6,407 nucleotides of DNA, taken from NCBI GenBank assembly GCA_945873675.1, contig CAMCEP010000165.1:1-6407 (forward strand). Direction: 5' to 3'. Positions 1 to 5,798 of the stretch are shown in pieces; position 1 is the first letter of the stretch, and each line of letters opens with the position of its first letter. Source of the DNA: Asaia bogorensis (GTDB lineage Bacteria; Pseudomonadota; Alphaproteobacteria; Acetobacterales; Acetobacteraceae). Both the position numbers and the translations under genes were made by a program. The notes beneath the pieces were generated by a model that had not been told where the DNA came from, did no database searches, and saw only the letters and a program-made list of their open reading frames with translations.

Positions 1-107
1 ATCGAGGCCATTTCGGCCAGGTTGGCGCCTTTGCCACCCAGAAGATTCCGCATATCGGCACGGCCTTCATTGTGGCCGGCGCCGAAGCTATAGACCCATT
101 GTGTCAT
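1..107 (-). CDS. ppdK: Pyruvate, phosphate dikinase, N-terminal fragment (runs off the left edge)
   Basis: Only the first 35 codons are in the window. The peptide begins MTQWVYSFG, continues with EGRADMRNLLGG and reaches GGKGANLAEM at residues 24-33. This is the characteristic N-terminus of pyruvate, phosphate dikinase, where the Gly-Gly-Lys segment belongs to the ATP-grasp nucleotide-binding domain. The enzyme is cytosolic and interconverts pyruvate + ATP + Pi with phosphoenolpyruvate + AMP + PPi. The start is supported by GAGGAA (115-120, minus strand), which lies 7 bases upstream and overlaps the glyS stop. The spacer is a run of seven C. The gene starts 11 bases after glyS, so the two are almost certainly co-transcribed. 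A glyS-ppdK neighbourhood is known in several alphaproteobacteria. The catalytic His domain and C-terminal PEP domain lie outside the window, so intactness cannot be judged. Confidence 0.9.
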   Translation of the reverse strand, partial: MTQWVYSFGAGHNEGRADMRNLLGGKGANLAEMAS

Positions 108-118
108 GGGGGGGTTCC

Positions 119-2275
119 TCAGGCTTCAATCTTGGAGAAATCCGCCACGGCATCCATGGCGGCACGCAGACGGGCGAGCAGTCGCAGACGATTGCGGCGA
201 AGTTCCGGCGCGGGATCGTTCACGATCACTTTTTCGAAAAAAGCATCCACCGGGGTGCGGAGCCCGGCCATGGCTTCCATGGCGCGTTCAAAATCCTCGG
301 CTTCGATATCCAGGCGGATGTGGTTGCCGGCTTCTTCAAGCGCGGCGGCAAGGGCGGCTTCTTCCGGCAGTTTCAGCAGATGGGATTCATAGCCCGTGTC
401 AAAGGCGTGGCCGTCGCGCTTTTCCTCAATGCGGAGGATGTTGATGGCGCGGCGATGCGCCGCGAGCAGATTGGCGCCGGCTTCTGATTCGACAAAGCCG
501 CGCACGGCATCGGCACGGGCGAGCAGGCGGTTGAGGTCATCATCTGGCGCTGCGCCAAAGACCGCGGCCACCACATCATGCCGCGCACCTTCGCTGCGGA
601 GCTGCACGCGCAAGCGTTCGGCGAGGAAGTCGAGCAAACCCGCCGCAAAGGCTGCGACCATCGGGGGGTGCATGGCACCGCTGGGTGCTTGCCAGCCGGT
701 CGCACGTTTCGCCTCGGCAATCTCCAAGCCGAAATCCGGTGACGCCGTCGCATTGGTCGCTTGCGGATAGAGAAAGAACGCCTCGCCCATCATATCAGCC
801 AGGGGCAGGCGCAGCCCATTTTCGCGAATAATGCGAATGATGCCGAGAGCCGCGCGCCGGAGGGCGAAGGGATCACCGCTGCCAGTTGGCTTTTCACCCA
901 CAGCAAAGAAACCGACCAATTGGTCAATCTTATCCGCCAGCGCTACGGCAATCGCCACCGGTTCCGTTGGGACGGCATCGCCAGCACCCACCGGGCGGTA
1001 ATGCGCGGCGATGGCTTCCGCCACGCGGGCATCCTCACCCTGACCGAGCGCGTAATACCGCCCCATCACGCCCTGCAATTCGGGGAATTCACCCACCATG
1101 CCGGAAGCCAGATCAGCCTTCGCCAAGCGCGCAGCGCGCCGGGCCAGTGCTGCATCGGCGCCGAGTTTTTCCGCAATCAGCCCGGCAAGCTTTTCAAGCC
1201 GCGCCACGCGCTGGCCCTGCGTACCAAGCTTGGCGTGAAACACCACGCTATCCAACTTCGGCAGGAAGCTTTCCAGCTTTTGCTTGCGGTCCAAATCCCA
1301 GAAGAAACGCGCATCCGCCAAACGCGCGCGCAGGACACGTTCATTGCCGGCGATAATCGCCGTACCGCCATCAGGGGCAGCGATATTGGAAACCAGCGCA
1401 AATCGTGGCGCCGCCGTGCCATCGGGCTTCCGCAAGGCGAAGTAGCGTTGATTGACGCGCATGGTGGTGCGCATCACCTCAGGCGGTAAATCCATAAAGG
1501 CGTCATCAATCCGCCCGAGCAAAGGCACTGGCCATTCCAGCAGGCCCGCCACCTCGGCGATCAAAGCCTCATCCGGCACCACTTCCAGCCCTTCGGCGGT
1601 AGCGAGCGCGGTTATGCCATCACGGATCATGCGCGCACGGTCTTCCGCTTCCAGCACAACCTGGCGCTCGGCAAGTTCGGCCTTGTACTCAGCAAAGTCC
1701 TGCACGCTGAAAGCGCCGGGGGACATGATACGATGGCCTTCGGTCAAATCGCCGCTCACCAGCCCATGCCCATCATCGGCGCCCTGCGCCAGGGTGAAGG
1801 GTACCACGGCGCCATCCAGCACGCACAAAATACGCTTCAAGGGCCGCACCCACACCATGGTAGATGTGCCGCCCCAGCGCATGGATTTCGGCCAGGGGAA
1901 GGCGCGGATCAGCGCGGGCAGAGCTTCTGCTACCAAGGTCCGCGCTTCCAGTGTGCGCCCCGGCTTGGACAGCACCCAAAATTGCCCTTCCTGCTGCAAA
2001 ATATCGCGTGTTGCGCCGTGTTTTTTGAGAAAACCATCAATTGCCTGATCCGGCGCACCAATGCGCGGGCCGCGTTCTTCCTTGGCTTCCGTGGTGACGC
2101 TGGGCTTCAACTGCGCGGTTAGGCCAATGCGGCGCGCGCCATAAAAGCCACGCGGCGGCGCTTCGAGCAGCGCGCCGCAGGCATCGGTGAATAGGCGCGT
2201 CAGATCATCCGCCGCACGCGCCTGCATGCGGGCTGGGATTTCTTCGCAGAACAATTCAAGCAGCAGTTCAGCCAT
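119..2275 (-). CDS. glyS: Glycyl-tRNA synthetase beta subunit
   Basis: The product is a 718-residue protein, close to or slightly longer than the family's usual ~690-700. It is the beta chain of the alpha2-beta2 glycyl-tRNA synthetase, which charges tRNA-Gly with glycine in the cytosol; the beta chain contributes most tRNA recognition. The N-terminus MAELLLELFCEEIPARM is diagnostic. Other family segments are RVNQRYFAL (273-281), the SNIAAPDG region with NERVLRARLADARFFWDLD (297-329), DSVVFHAKLGT (342-352), KADLASGMVGEFPELQGVMG (386-405), ADKIDQLVGFF (447-457) and GSGDPFALRRAALGI (465-479). The tail (about 600-700) is the helical anticodon-binding-like region. The start is fixed by the conserved N-terminus, but no clear Shine-Dalgarno is visible just upstream. 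The ATG lies inside the last codons of vapC (8-base overlap), so translation is probably coupled to vapC. Its alpha-subunit partner glyQ lies upstream, separated from it by vapBC. Confidence 0.98.
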   Translation of the reverse strand: MAELLLELFCEEIPARMQARAADDLTRLFTDACGALLEAPPRGFYGARRIGLTAQLKPSVTTEAKEERGPRIGAPDQAIDGFLKKHGATRDILQQEGQFWVLSKPGRTLEARTLVAEALPALIRAFPWPKSMRWGGTSTMVWVRPLKRILCVLDGAVVPFTLAQGADDGHGLVSGDLTEGHRIMSPGAFSVQDFAEYKAELAERQVVLEAEDRARMIRDGITALATAEGLEVVPDEALIAEVAGLLEWPVPLLGRIDDAFMDLPPEVMRTTMRVNQRYFALRKPDGTAAPRFALVSNIAAPDGGTAIIAGNERVLRARLADARFFWDLDRKQKLESFLPKLDSVVFHAKLGTQGQRVARLEKLAGLIAEKLGADAALARRAARLAKADLASGMVGEFPELQGVMGRYYALGQGEDARVAEAIAAHYRPVGAGDAVPTEPVAIAVALADKIDQLVGFFAVGEKPTGSGDPFALRRAALGIIRIIRENGLRLPLADMMGEAFFLYPQATNATASPDFGLEIAEAKRATGWQAPSGAMHPPMVAAFAAGLLDFLAERLRVQLRSEGARHDVVAAVFGAAPDDDLNRLLARADAVRGFVESEAGANLLAAHRRAINILRIEEKRDGHAFDTGYESHLLKLPEEAALAAALEEAGNHIRLDIEAEDFERAMEAMAGLRTPVDAFFEKVIVNDPAPELRRNRLRLLARLRAAMDAVADFSKIEA

Positions 2276-2669
2276 GGGTTTTGATCGCCGGCTCTATATC
2301 GGTTGCGGCGAAATCATCGCCCTTGAACAACAAAGCCTGGCCGCGTTCCTTGGCCAGCGCGTAAGAAAAGCAATCGCCCAAATTCAGCCCCGCCTTGTGG
2401 CGGCCCTTGCCGTAACGGCGCCAGGCATCACGGGCAAGGCTGGCATGTTCCGCCGTGAATGGCACGATTTCGGGACGGATGGCCCCCATTAACGCATCAA
2501 GCTTCTCCGCCATGCCTGGCAGGGTCCGGCCCTCCGCGACAATTGCGGTTTCCAGCAAGGTTGGCGCGGCAATTGCCGTGGTGTCTGTGTCCCGGATCAT
2601 GGCGGCCAGGCGCTCCGCCTCTGGCTCCTTGAACAGGATCGCGACCAGCGCGGAGGAATCAAGGATCAT
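2268..2669 (-). CDS. vapC: VapC-type PIN-domain ribonuclease toxin
   Basis: The product is a 133-residue PIN-domain protein of normal VapC length. The four acidic positions expected of the Mg2+-dependent nuclease centre can be placed: D4 in MILDSSALVAI, E40 in TLLET, D99 in LNLGDC and D118 in FKGDDF. The pattern GLNLGDCFSYALAKE followed by LLFKGDDFAATDIEPA is typical of VapC toxins. Characterised VapC proteins are site-specific RNases that cut tRNAs or the 23S rRNA sarcin-ricin loop; the target here cannot be read from the sequence. The ATG overlaps the vapB stop as ATGA (2666-2669). No Shine-Dalgarno is visible, so the toxin is probably translated by coupling to vapB. The last residues after DIEPA (IKTHG) extend into the glyS start, giving an 8-base overlap. 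All catalytic residues are present, so nothing suggests an inactive remnant. Confidence 0.95.
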   Translation of the reverse strand: MILDSSALVAILFKEPEAERLAAMIRDTDTTAIAAPTLLETAIVAEGRTLPGMAEKLDALMGAIRPEIVPFTAEHASLARDAWRRYGKGRHKAGLNLGDCFSYALAKERGQALLFKGDDFAATDIEPAIKTHG

Positions 2670-2914
2670 CGCGGCAGACCATTATCATCATAAAGGTCGC
2701 GATGATCGCTGGTCACCCCTGGGGGGACCAGCTTGGAAGCTTCCTCAGCTATCGCCATGATAGCGTCGAATTTGCGCTGCCGCGCCGCTTTTTCCCGCGC
2801 CAGTTTTTCCGCCACCGCTTCGCGGACGGCCCCGGTCGCCGTGGTGCCGAGCATTGCCGCAAGCTCCTTCGCTTCGGCAATCAGCGCGACGTCCTTGATG
2901 TTCAACTGGCCCAT
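2666..2914 (-). CDS. vapB: VapB-type antitoxin (Rv0623-like transcription factor family)
   Basis: An 82-residue protein is predicted. The N-terminus MGQLNIKD is a DNA-binding beta-strand, followed by helices through AKELAAMLGTTATGAVREAVAEKLA (about 15-39). This is the Rv0623-like (PSK_trans_fac, PF07704) antitoxin pattern. The C-terminus DLYDDNGLPR (73-82) is the family's typical toxin-binding tail. The protein should neutralise the VapC nuclease encoded directly downstream and repress its own promoter. I chose the ATG at 2912-2914 because family members begin at this point and a good AAAGG ribosome site stands 6 bases upstream. The open frame continues 30 codons further, to 3004, but that would run into the glyQ coding end and adds no family-like sequence. 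The stop overlaps the vapC start by 4 bases, the usual antitoxin-first arrangement. Lys/Arg-rich residues 36-48 may form a charged linker helix. Confidence 0.93.
   Translation of the reverse strand: MGQLNIKDVALIAEAKELAAMLGTTATGAVREAVAEKLAREKAARQRKFDAIMAIAEEASKLVPPGVTSDHRDLYDDNGLPR
2710..2730 (-). other. Imperfect inverted repeat within vapB mRNA, before vapC
   Basis: The 21 bases are nearly self-complementary around a central base. The outer arms TGGTC/GACCA pair over 5 bp, one mismatch follows, and inner C and G runs pair over 3-4 bp. In the minus-strand transcript this would form a hairpin ending about 40 bases before the vapC start, inside the codons for the vapB linker (around LVPPGVTSD). 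It could affect mRNA processing or the toxin/antitoxin synthesis ratio. That role is inference; chance pairing in GC-rich coding DNA is possible. Confidence 0.4.
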
Positions 2915-2920
2915 AGCGCA

Positions 2921-2925
2921 CCTTT
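2921..2925 (-). promoter_or_regulatory. Ribosome binding site of vapB
   Basis: On the minus strand AAAGG stands 6 bases before the ATG at 2914. It is the only clear Shine-Dalgarno within vapBC: neither vapC nor glyS has one of comparable quality. It supports the shorter vapB start. Confidence 0.65.
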
Positions 2926-2953
2926 GGTAGAAGGTACCCATGATATGGTAGAA
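2925..2953 (-). promoter_or_regulatory. Candidate VapB/VapBC operator: paired 8-base direct repeats
   Basis: TTCTACCA occurs twice on the minus strand, at 2946-2953 and 2925-2932. The copies are exact and offset by 21 bases, two turns of B-DNA, so they lie on one face of the helix. Between them are the palindrome GGTACC (2933-2938) and a TACC/GGTA inverted pair (2935-2938 and 2947-2950). The repeats flank the likely start of transcription and one overlaps the predicted -10. This is what is expected of an autorepression operator bound by a dimeric antitoxin. Binding by VapB is inferred from position only. Confidence 0.5.
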
Positions 2954-2970
2954 AAACCCCGGAAGCGCAA
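2942..2970 (-). promoter_or_regulatory. Candidate vapB promoter
   Basis: On the minus strand TTGCGC (2965-2970) and CATATC (2942-2947) are separated by exactly 17 bases. They form plausible but imperfect sigma-70 -35 and -10 boxes. The -35 begins two bases after the glyQ stop. Predicted initiation near 2935 would leave a leader of about 20 bases before vapB. The promoter would add a second entry for transcription of vapBC, glyS and ppdK. The -10 is poor, so confidence is limited. Confidence 0.4.
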
Positions 2971-2972
2971 GG

Positions 2973-3836
2973 TCACGCCCCTTCGCCAGCCAGCCAGGCC
3001 TCACAACATCCTTTCGCCAGCGCCCGAACCCGGCCGATATAGGCCGCCCGCTCCGTCACGCTGATCGCACCCCGCGCATCCAGCAAATTGAAGCGATGCG
3101 ATGCCTTGATGCATTGGTCATAAGCCGGCAGAGCGAGCTTCCGTTCCAAAAGCGCGGCGCATTCGGCTTCTGCATCCTCAAAATGGCGGAACAGCATTTT
3201 GGTGTCAGCGGCTTCGAAATTATGCGCGCTGTATTCGCGTTCGGCGCGCAGAAAAACCTCGCCATATTTTACGCCGTCATCGTTGAAGCGGAGGTCATAA
3301 ACATTCTCGACCCCTTGAATATACATCGCTAAGCGTTCCAGGCCGTAGGTCAATTCAGCACTGGGCCTTTCGCAGGCAATGCCGCCCACCTGCTGGAAAT
3401 AGGTGAATTGCGTCACCTCCATCCCATCGCACCAGACTTCCCAGCCCAGGCCCCAGGCGCCGAGCGTCGGGCTTTCCCAATCATCCTCAACAAAGCGGAT
3501 GTCATGCAAAGCGGGGTCAATGCCAAGCGCGCGGTAGCTTTCGATCAATAGCGCCTGAGGGTCCGCGGGGGATGGCTTCAGGATCACCTGATATTGATAG
3601 TAATGCTGTAGCCGATTGGGGTTTTCGCCATAGCGGCCATCGGCAGGGCGGCGTGATGGCTGGACATAGGCGGCCTTCCAGGGCTTTGGGCCAAGGGCGC
3701 GCAATGTGGTCGCCGGGTGAAACGTGCCCGCGCCCACTTCCATGTCATAGGGCTGCAGGATCACGCAGCCCTGATCCGCCCAAAAGCGATGCAGGCGCAG
3801 GATGATGTCCTGAAAACTGGGGGGCTTGGCGGTCAT
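2973..3836 (-). CDS. glyQ: Glycyl-tRNA synthetase alpha subunit
   Basis: The product is 287 residues, the normal size of the alpha chain of heterotetrameric glycyl-tRNA synthetase. This class II catalytic subunit forms glycyl-adenylate and passes glycine to tRNA-Gly together with GlyS. Diagnostic segments are FQDIILRLHRFWADQGC (8-24), LQPYDMEVGAGTFHP (27-41), a motif-2-like AYVQPSRRPADGRYGENPNR (56-75), VTQFTYFQQVGG (141-152) and the motif-3 stretch ELTYGLERLAMYIQG (161-175). I start at the ATG at 3834-3836: homologues begin just before FQDII, and the 34-codon upstream extension (to 3938) would cross the promoter and the divergent gene. A modest GGAA sits about 6 bases before the ATG. The gene is first in the glyQ-vapB-vapC-glyS-ppdK unit. 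vapB begins 58 bases after its stop. Confidence 0.98.
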   Translation of the reverse strand: MTAKPPSFQDIILRLHRFWADQGCVILQPYDMEVGAGTFHPATTLRALGPKPWKAAYVQPSRRPADGRYGENPNRLQHYYQYQVILKPSPADPQALLIESYRALGIDPALHDIRFVEDDWESPTLGAWGLGWEVWCDGMEVTQFTYFQQVGGIACERPSAELTYGLERLAMYIQGVENVYDLRFNDDGVKYGEVFLRAEREYSAHNFEAADTKMLFRHFEDAEAECAALLERKLALPAYDQCIKASHRFNLLDARGAISVTERAAYIGRVRALAKGCCEAWLAGEGA

Positions 3837-3875
3837 GGCGGTTCCGGGCTCTGGCGCTAGGCTCGTGCGGGATGC

Positions 3876-3904
3876 TCTATAGGCAGGGGACCGAGACCGG
3901 GCAA
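3876..3904 (-). promoter_or_regulatory. Candidate glyQ promoter
   Basis: On the minus strand TTGCCC (3899-3904) and TATAGA (3876-3881) are 17 bases apart, each matching 4 of 6 positions of the sigma-70 consensus. Initiation near 3869 would leave a leader of about 33 bases before glyQ. The -35 touches the ribosome site of the divergent gene that starts at 3916. The -10 lies on the palindrome CTATAG (3877-3882). I see no equally good plus-strand promoter in the 79-base divergent gap. No leader-peptide or T-box-like structure is visible. Confidence 0.6.
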
Positions 3905-3915
3905 GGAAAGCCATC

Positions 3916-4320
3916 ATGAAGACCGCGCAAGATATCATCAGTGCCTATCTGGCCGCCTTTAATCGCGGGGATTGGCCGGGCATGCTGGCACTGCTGGCCG
4001 ATGATGTGGTGCATGACATCAATCAGGGCGGCGCAGAGCACGGCAAGCCTGCCTTTGCTGCCTTTCTTGATCGGATGGCGCGCTGCTACCGGGAAGAATT
4101 GCGCGATATTGTGATCATGGTCGGCGCCGATGGCGCCCGTGCGGCGGCAGAATTCCAGGTGCATGGCGAATACTTAGCGCAGGATACTGGGCTGCCGCCG
4201 GCGCGTGGCCAGCGCTATGCTTTGCCGGCCGGGGCGTTTTTTAGCCTGAAGGATGGGCGGATCAGCCGGGTCACCATGTATTACAATTTGCCGGAATGGC
4301 TCCGCCAAGTGGCTGGCTAA
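3916..4320 (+). CDS. Steroid delta-isomerase-related protein, SnoaL/NTF2-like fold
   Basis: The product is a 134-residue soluble protein without signal peptide or membrane segment. The N-terminal helix IISAYLAAFNRGDWPGMLALLADDVVHDINQGG (8-39), then FAAFLDRMARCYREEL (47-62), AAAEFQVHGEYL (76-87), GQRYALPAGAFFSLKDGRISRVTMYYN (98-124) and EWLRQV (127-132) follow the cone-shaped NTF2-like fold. The wording matches the conserved ketosteroid-isomerase-related family (TIGR02096-type) found in many proteobacteria; its substrate is unknown. DDVVHDINQGG (29-39) and YYNLPEWL (122-129) look like the family's signature ends. Similarity of fold does not show isomerase activity. The start is supported by AAGGAAA (3903-3909) 6 bases upstream. 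aroE begins 39 bases after the stop, so co-transcription is likely. Confidence 0.88.
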   Translation: MKTAQDIISAYLAAFNRGDWPGMLALLADDVVHDINQGGAEHGKPAFAAFLDRMARCYREELRDIVIMVGADGARAAAEFQVHGEYLAQDTGLPPARGQRYALPAGAFFSLKDGRISRVTMYYNLPEWLRQVAG

Positions 4321-4325
4321 AGTCT

Positions 4326-4377
4326 TGCTTTCCGACCGCCTGCAGTGCTTTCTGGTGCTATGAAGCTGCTTTCTGGT
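4326..4377 (+). repeat. Three phased copies of TGCTTTC(C/T)G over the aroE start
   Basis: TGCTTTCTGGT occurs exactly twice, at 4346-4356 and 4367-4377, offset by 21 bases. A degenerate third copy TGCTTTCCG stands at 4326-4334, 20 bases before the first. The last copy is inside the aroE coding sequence and encodes the start of the LLSG segment. The copies may come from a small tandem duplication, or may be a phased protein-binding site at the start of aroE. Confidence 0.6.
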
Positions 4378-5208
4378 CATGCTCGCCTCGCCGGGGTTTT
4401 CGGCCACCCGGTGACCCATTCACGTTCGCCGCGCCTGCATGGGTTCTGGCTGCAACGCTATGGCATTGATGGCGCCTATATCCCGCTTGGCGTGCCGCCA
4501 GTCGGCTTTGCAGCCGCGGTGCGCGCGTTGGTGGATCTCGGCTTTCGCGGTGCCAATGTCACCATCCCCCATAAGCTCGCGGCTTTCGAGATTTGTGATC
4601 AGGTCGCGCCCTTTGCGCGCCGCGCTGGGGCAGTGAATACGCTGATTTTTCGCGATGGGCGGATTGAGGGTTCAAATACCGATGGCTTCGGCTTTCTGGA
4701 AAGCATCCGCGAAGCAGCAACCGGTTGGCGCGCGGATGCCGGCCCTGCGGTGCTGTTGGGCGCGGGCGGTGCGGCGCGGGCCATCGCCGCCGCGTTGCTC
4801 GATGCCGGCGTGCCGCGTGTGACACTGGTGAACCGTACCGCTGCGAAGGCCGAGGCCTTGGCGCGTGATCTTGGCGGGCCGATCCATGTGGCGGATCGGC
4901 CACCGCTGGAAGACGCGGCTTTGCTTGTGAATACCACCTCCCTCGGCATGCAGGGCCAGCCTGGGCTGGAGGTGGATTTGGCGCCTTTGCCGGCCAGCGC
5001 GGTGGTGGCGGATATTGTCTATGTGCCGCTCGAAACCCAGCTTTTAGCGGCGGCGCGGGCGCGGGGCCTGGTGGCAGTGGATGGGCTTGGCATGTTGCTA
5101 CATCAGGCGCGGCCAGGTTTTGAAGCCTGGTTCGGTGTTGCGCCACAAGTGGATCAGGCTTTGCGCGATGTGGTGGCGGCCGATATCCCGAAGCGGGATG
5201 GCGCATGA
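4360..5208 (+). CDS. aroE: Shikimate 5-dehydrogenase (NADP+)
   Basis: The product, 282 residues from the ATG at 4360, reduces 3-dehydroshikimate to shikimate with NADPH in the chorismate pathway for aromatic amino acids. The substrate domain shows HSRSP (20-24) and NVTIPHK (66-72) with catalytic Lys72, then NTDG (106-109) with Asp108. The Rossmann domain shows GAGGAARA (134-141) and NRTAAKA (158-164), the NADP-type adenosine-phosphate loop. NTTSLGM (191-197), DIVYVPLET (218-226) and GLGMLLHQA (242-250) complete the family signature. A GTG at 4345 would add five residues (reading LSGA). The ATG agrees better with homologues, but neither start has a clear Shine-Dalgarno. The start may therefore depend on coupling to the upstream gene or on an atypical initiation. 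The stop overlaps the coaE start as ATGA. Confidence 0.96.
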   Translation: MKLLSGHARLAGVFGHPVTHSRSPRLHGFWLQRYGIDGAYIPLGVPPVGFAAAVRALVDLGFRGANVTIPHKLAAFEICDQVAPFARRAGAVNTLIFRDGRIEGSNTDGFGFLESIREAATGWRADAGPAVLLGAGGAARAIAAALLDAGVPRVTLVNRTAAKAEALARDLGGPIHVADRPPLEDAALLVNTTSLGMQGQPGLEVDLAPLPASAVVADIVYVPLETQLLAAARARGLVAVDGLGMLLHQARPGFEAWFGVAPQVDQALRDVVAADIPKRDGA

Positions 5209-5798
5209 AGATCATCGGCCTCACGGGCGGGATCGGGATGGGGAAGTCCACGGCCTCCGCCTGCTTCCGCCGCCATAGGGTGCCGATATTTGATGCTGAT
5301 CAAGCGGTGCATGAATTGCAGGCGGTGGGTGGGCGCGCAGTGCGGCCGATTGAAGCGGCCTTCCCAGGCACCACACAAAACGGCTCGGTGGATCGGGAAG
5401 CGCTGCGTCGTGCTGTGCTTGGTAATCCAGCGGCGTTGAAGGTTCTGGAACGCATTGTCCATCCCCTGGTGCGCGATGCCGAGAGGCGTTTTTTGGCGGC
5501 GGCGCGGCGCGCAGGGAAATCCTTGGTCGTCTTGGATATTCCCTTGCTGCTGGAAACGGGCGCCGAGAAGCGGGTGGACCTGGTGGTGGTAGTTTCGGCC
5601 CCCGCTGCGGTACAGGCGGCGCGCGTGATGCGCCGGCCGGGGATGACGCGGGAAAGGCTGATGGCCATTCGTGCGCGGCAAATGCCGGATGCCGCCAAGC
5701 GCCGGCGCGCGGATGTGGTGATGCATAGCGGGTTGTCGCGGCATTTTGCCGTTGCTGCCATTCGGCGCTTCTTGCGCCGGCTCAGGGAAGCGGGCTGA
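5205..5798 (+). CDS. coaE: Dephospho-CoA kinase
   Basis: The 197-residue product is of usual length. It phosphorylates the 3'-hydroxyl of dephospho-CoA with ATP, the last step of coenzyme A synthesis in the cytosol. The Walker A loop GLTGGIGMGKST (5-16) carries Lys14. FDADQAVHEL (29-38) contains the conserved Asp pair that helps catalysis and substrate binding. HPLV (86-89), VVLDIPLLLETG (108-119), RPGMTRERL (144-152) and RQMPDAAKRRRAD (158-170) are the remaining family blocks, covering the CoA-binding and lid regions. The C-terminus is rich in Arg. The start overlaps the aroE stop by 4 bases and the stop overlaps the dnaQ start by 1 base, which indicates translational coupling through the three genes. 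All expected key residues are present. Confidence 0.97.
   Translation: MKIIGLTGGIGMGKSTASACFRRHRVPIFDADQAVHELQAVGGRAVRPIEAAFPGTTQNGSVDREALRRAVLGNPAALKVLERIVHPLVRDAERRFLAAARRAGKSLVVLDIPLLLETGAEKRVDLVVVVSAPAAVQAARVMRRPGMTRERLMAIRARQMPDAAKRRRADVVMHSGLSRHFAVAAIRRFLRRLREAG

Noticed and set aside
108..114. Run of seven C (minus strand) between glyS and ppdK as a phase-variation tract
   Set aside because: It is short and serves as the spacer between the ribosome site and the start. Without population data, slippage control of ppdK cannot be supported.
761..1489. Long plus-strand open frame (242 codons) opposite glyS
   Set aside because: It lies wholly antisense to the strongly supported glyS, shows no recognisable domain and reflects GC-rich codon structure of the opposite strand.
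2951..2960. GGGGTTTTTC on the minus strand as a terminator after glyQ
   Set aside because: No convincing GC-rich stem precedes the short T run; only about 4 bp can be paired upstream. Read-through into vapBC and glyS is also expected.
2915..3004. 30-codon N-terminal extension of vapB
   Set aside because: It would overlap the glyQ 3' end and the promoter/operator region. Family proteins start at MGQLNIKD, which also has the good ribosome site.
3837..3938. 34-codon N-terminal extension of glyQ
   Set aside because: It crosses the likely glyQ promoter and the start of the divergent gene; the conserved protein begins at the ATG at 3836.
4559..5251. Minus-strand open frame (230 codons) opposite aroE
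   Set aside because: Its Pro/Arg/His-rich composition is typical of a shadow frame, and aroE on the plus strand has all its family motifs.
5154..5744. Minus-strand open frame opposite coaE
   Set aside because: It is low-complexity in character and antisense to a clear coaE with its Walker A loop.
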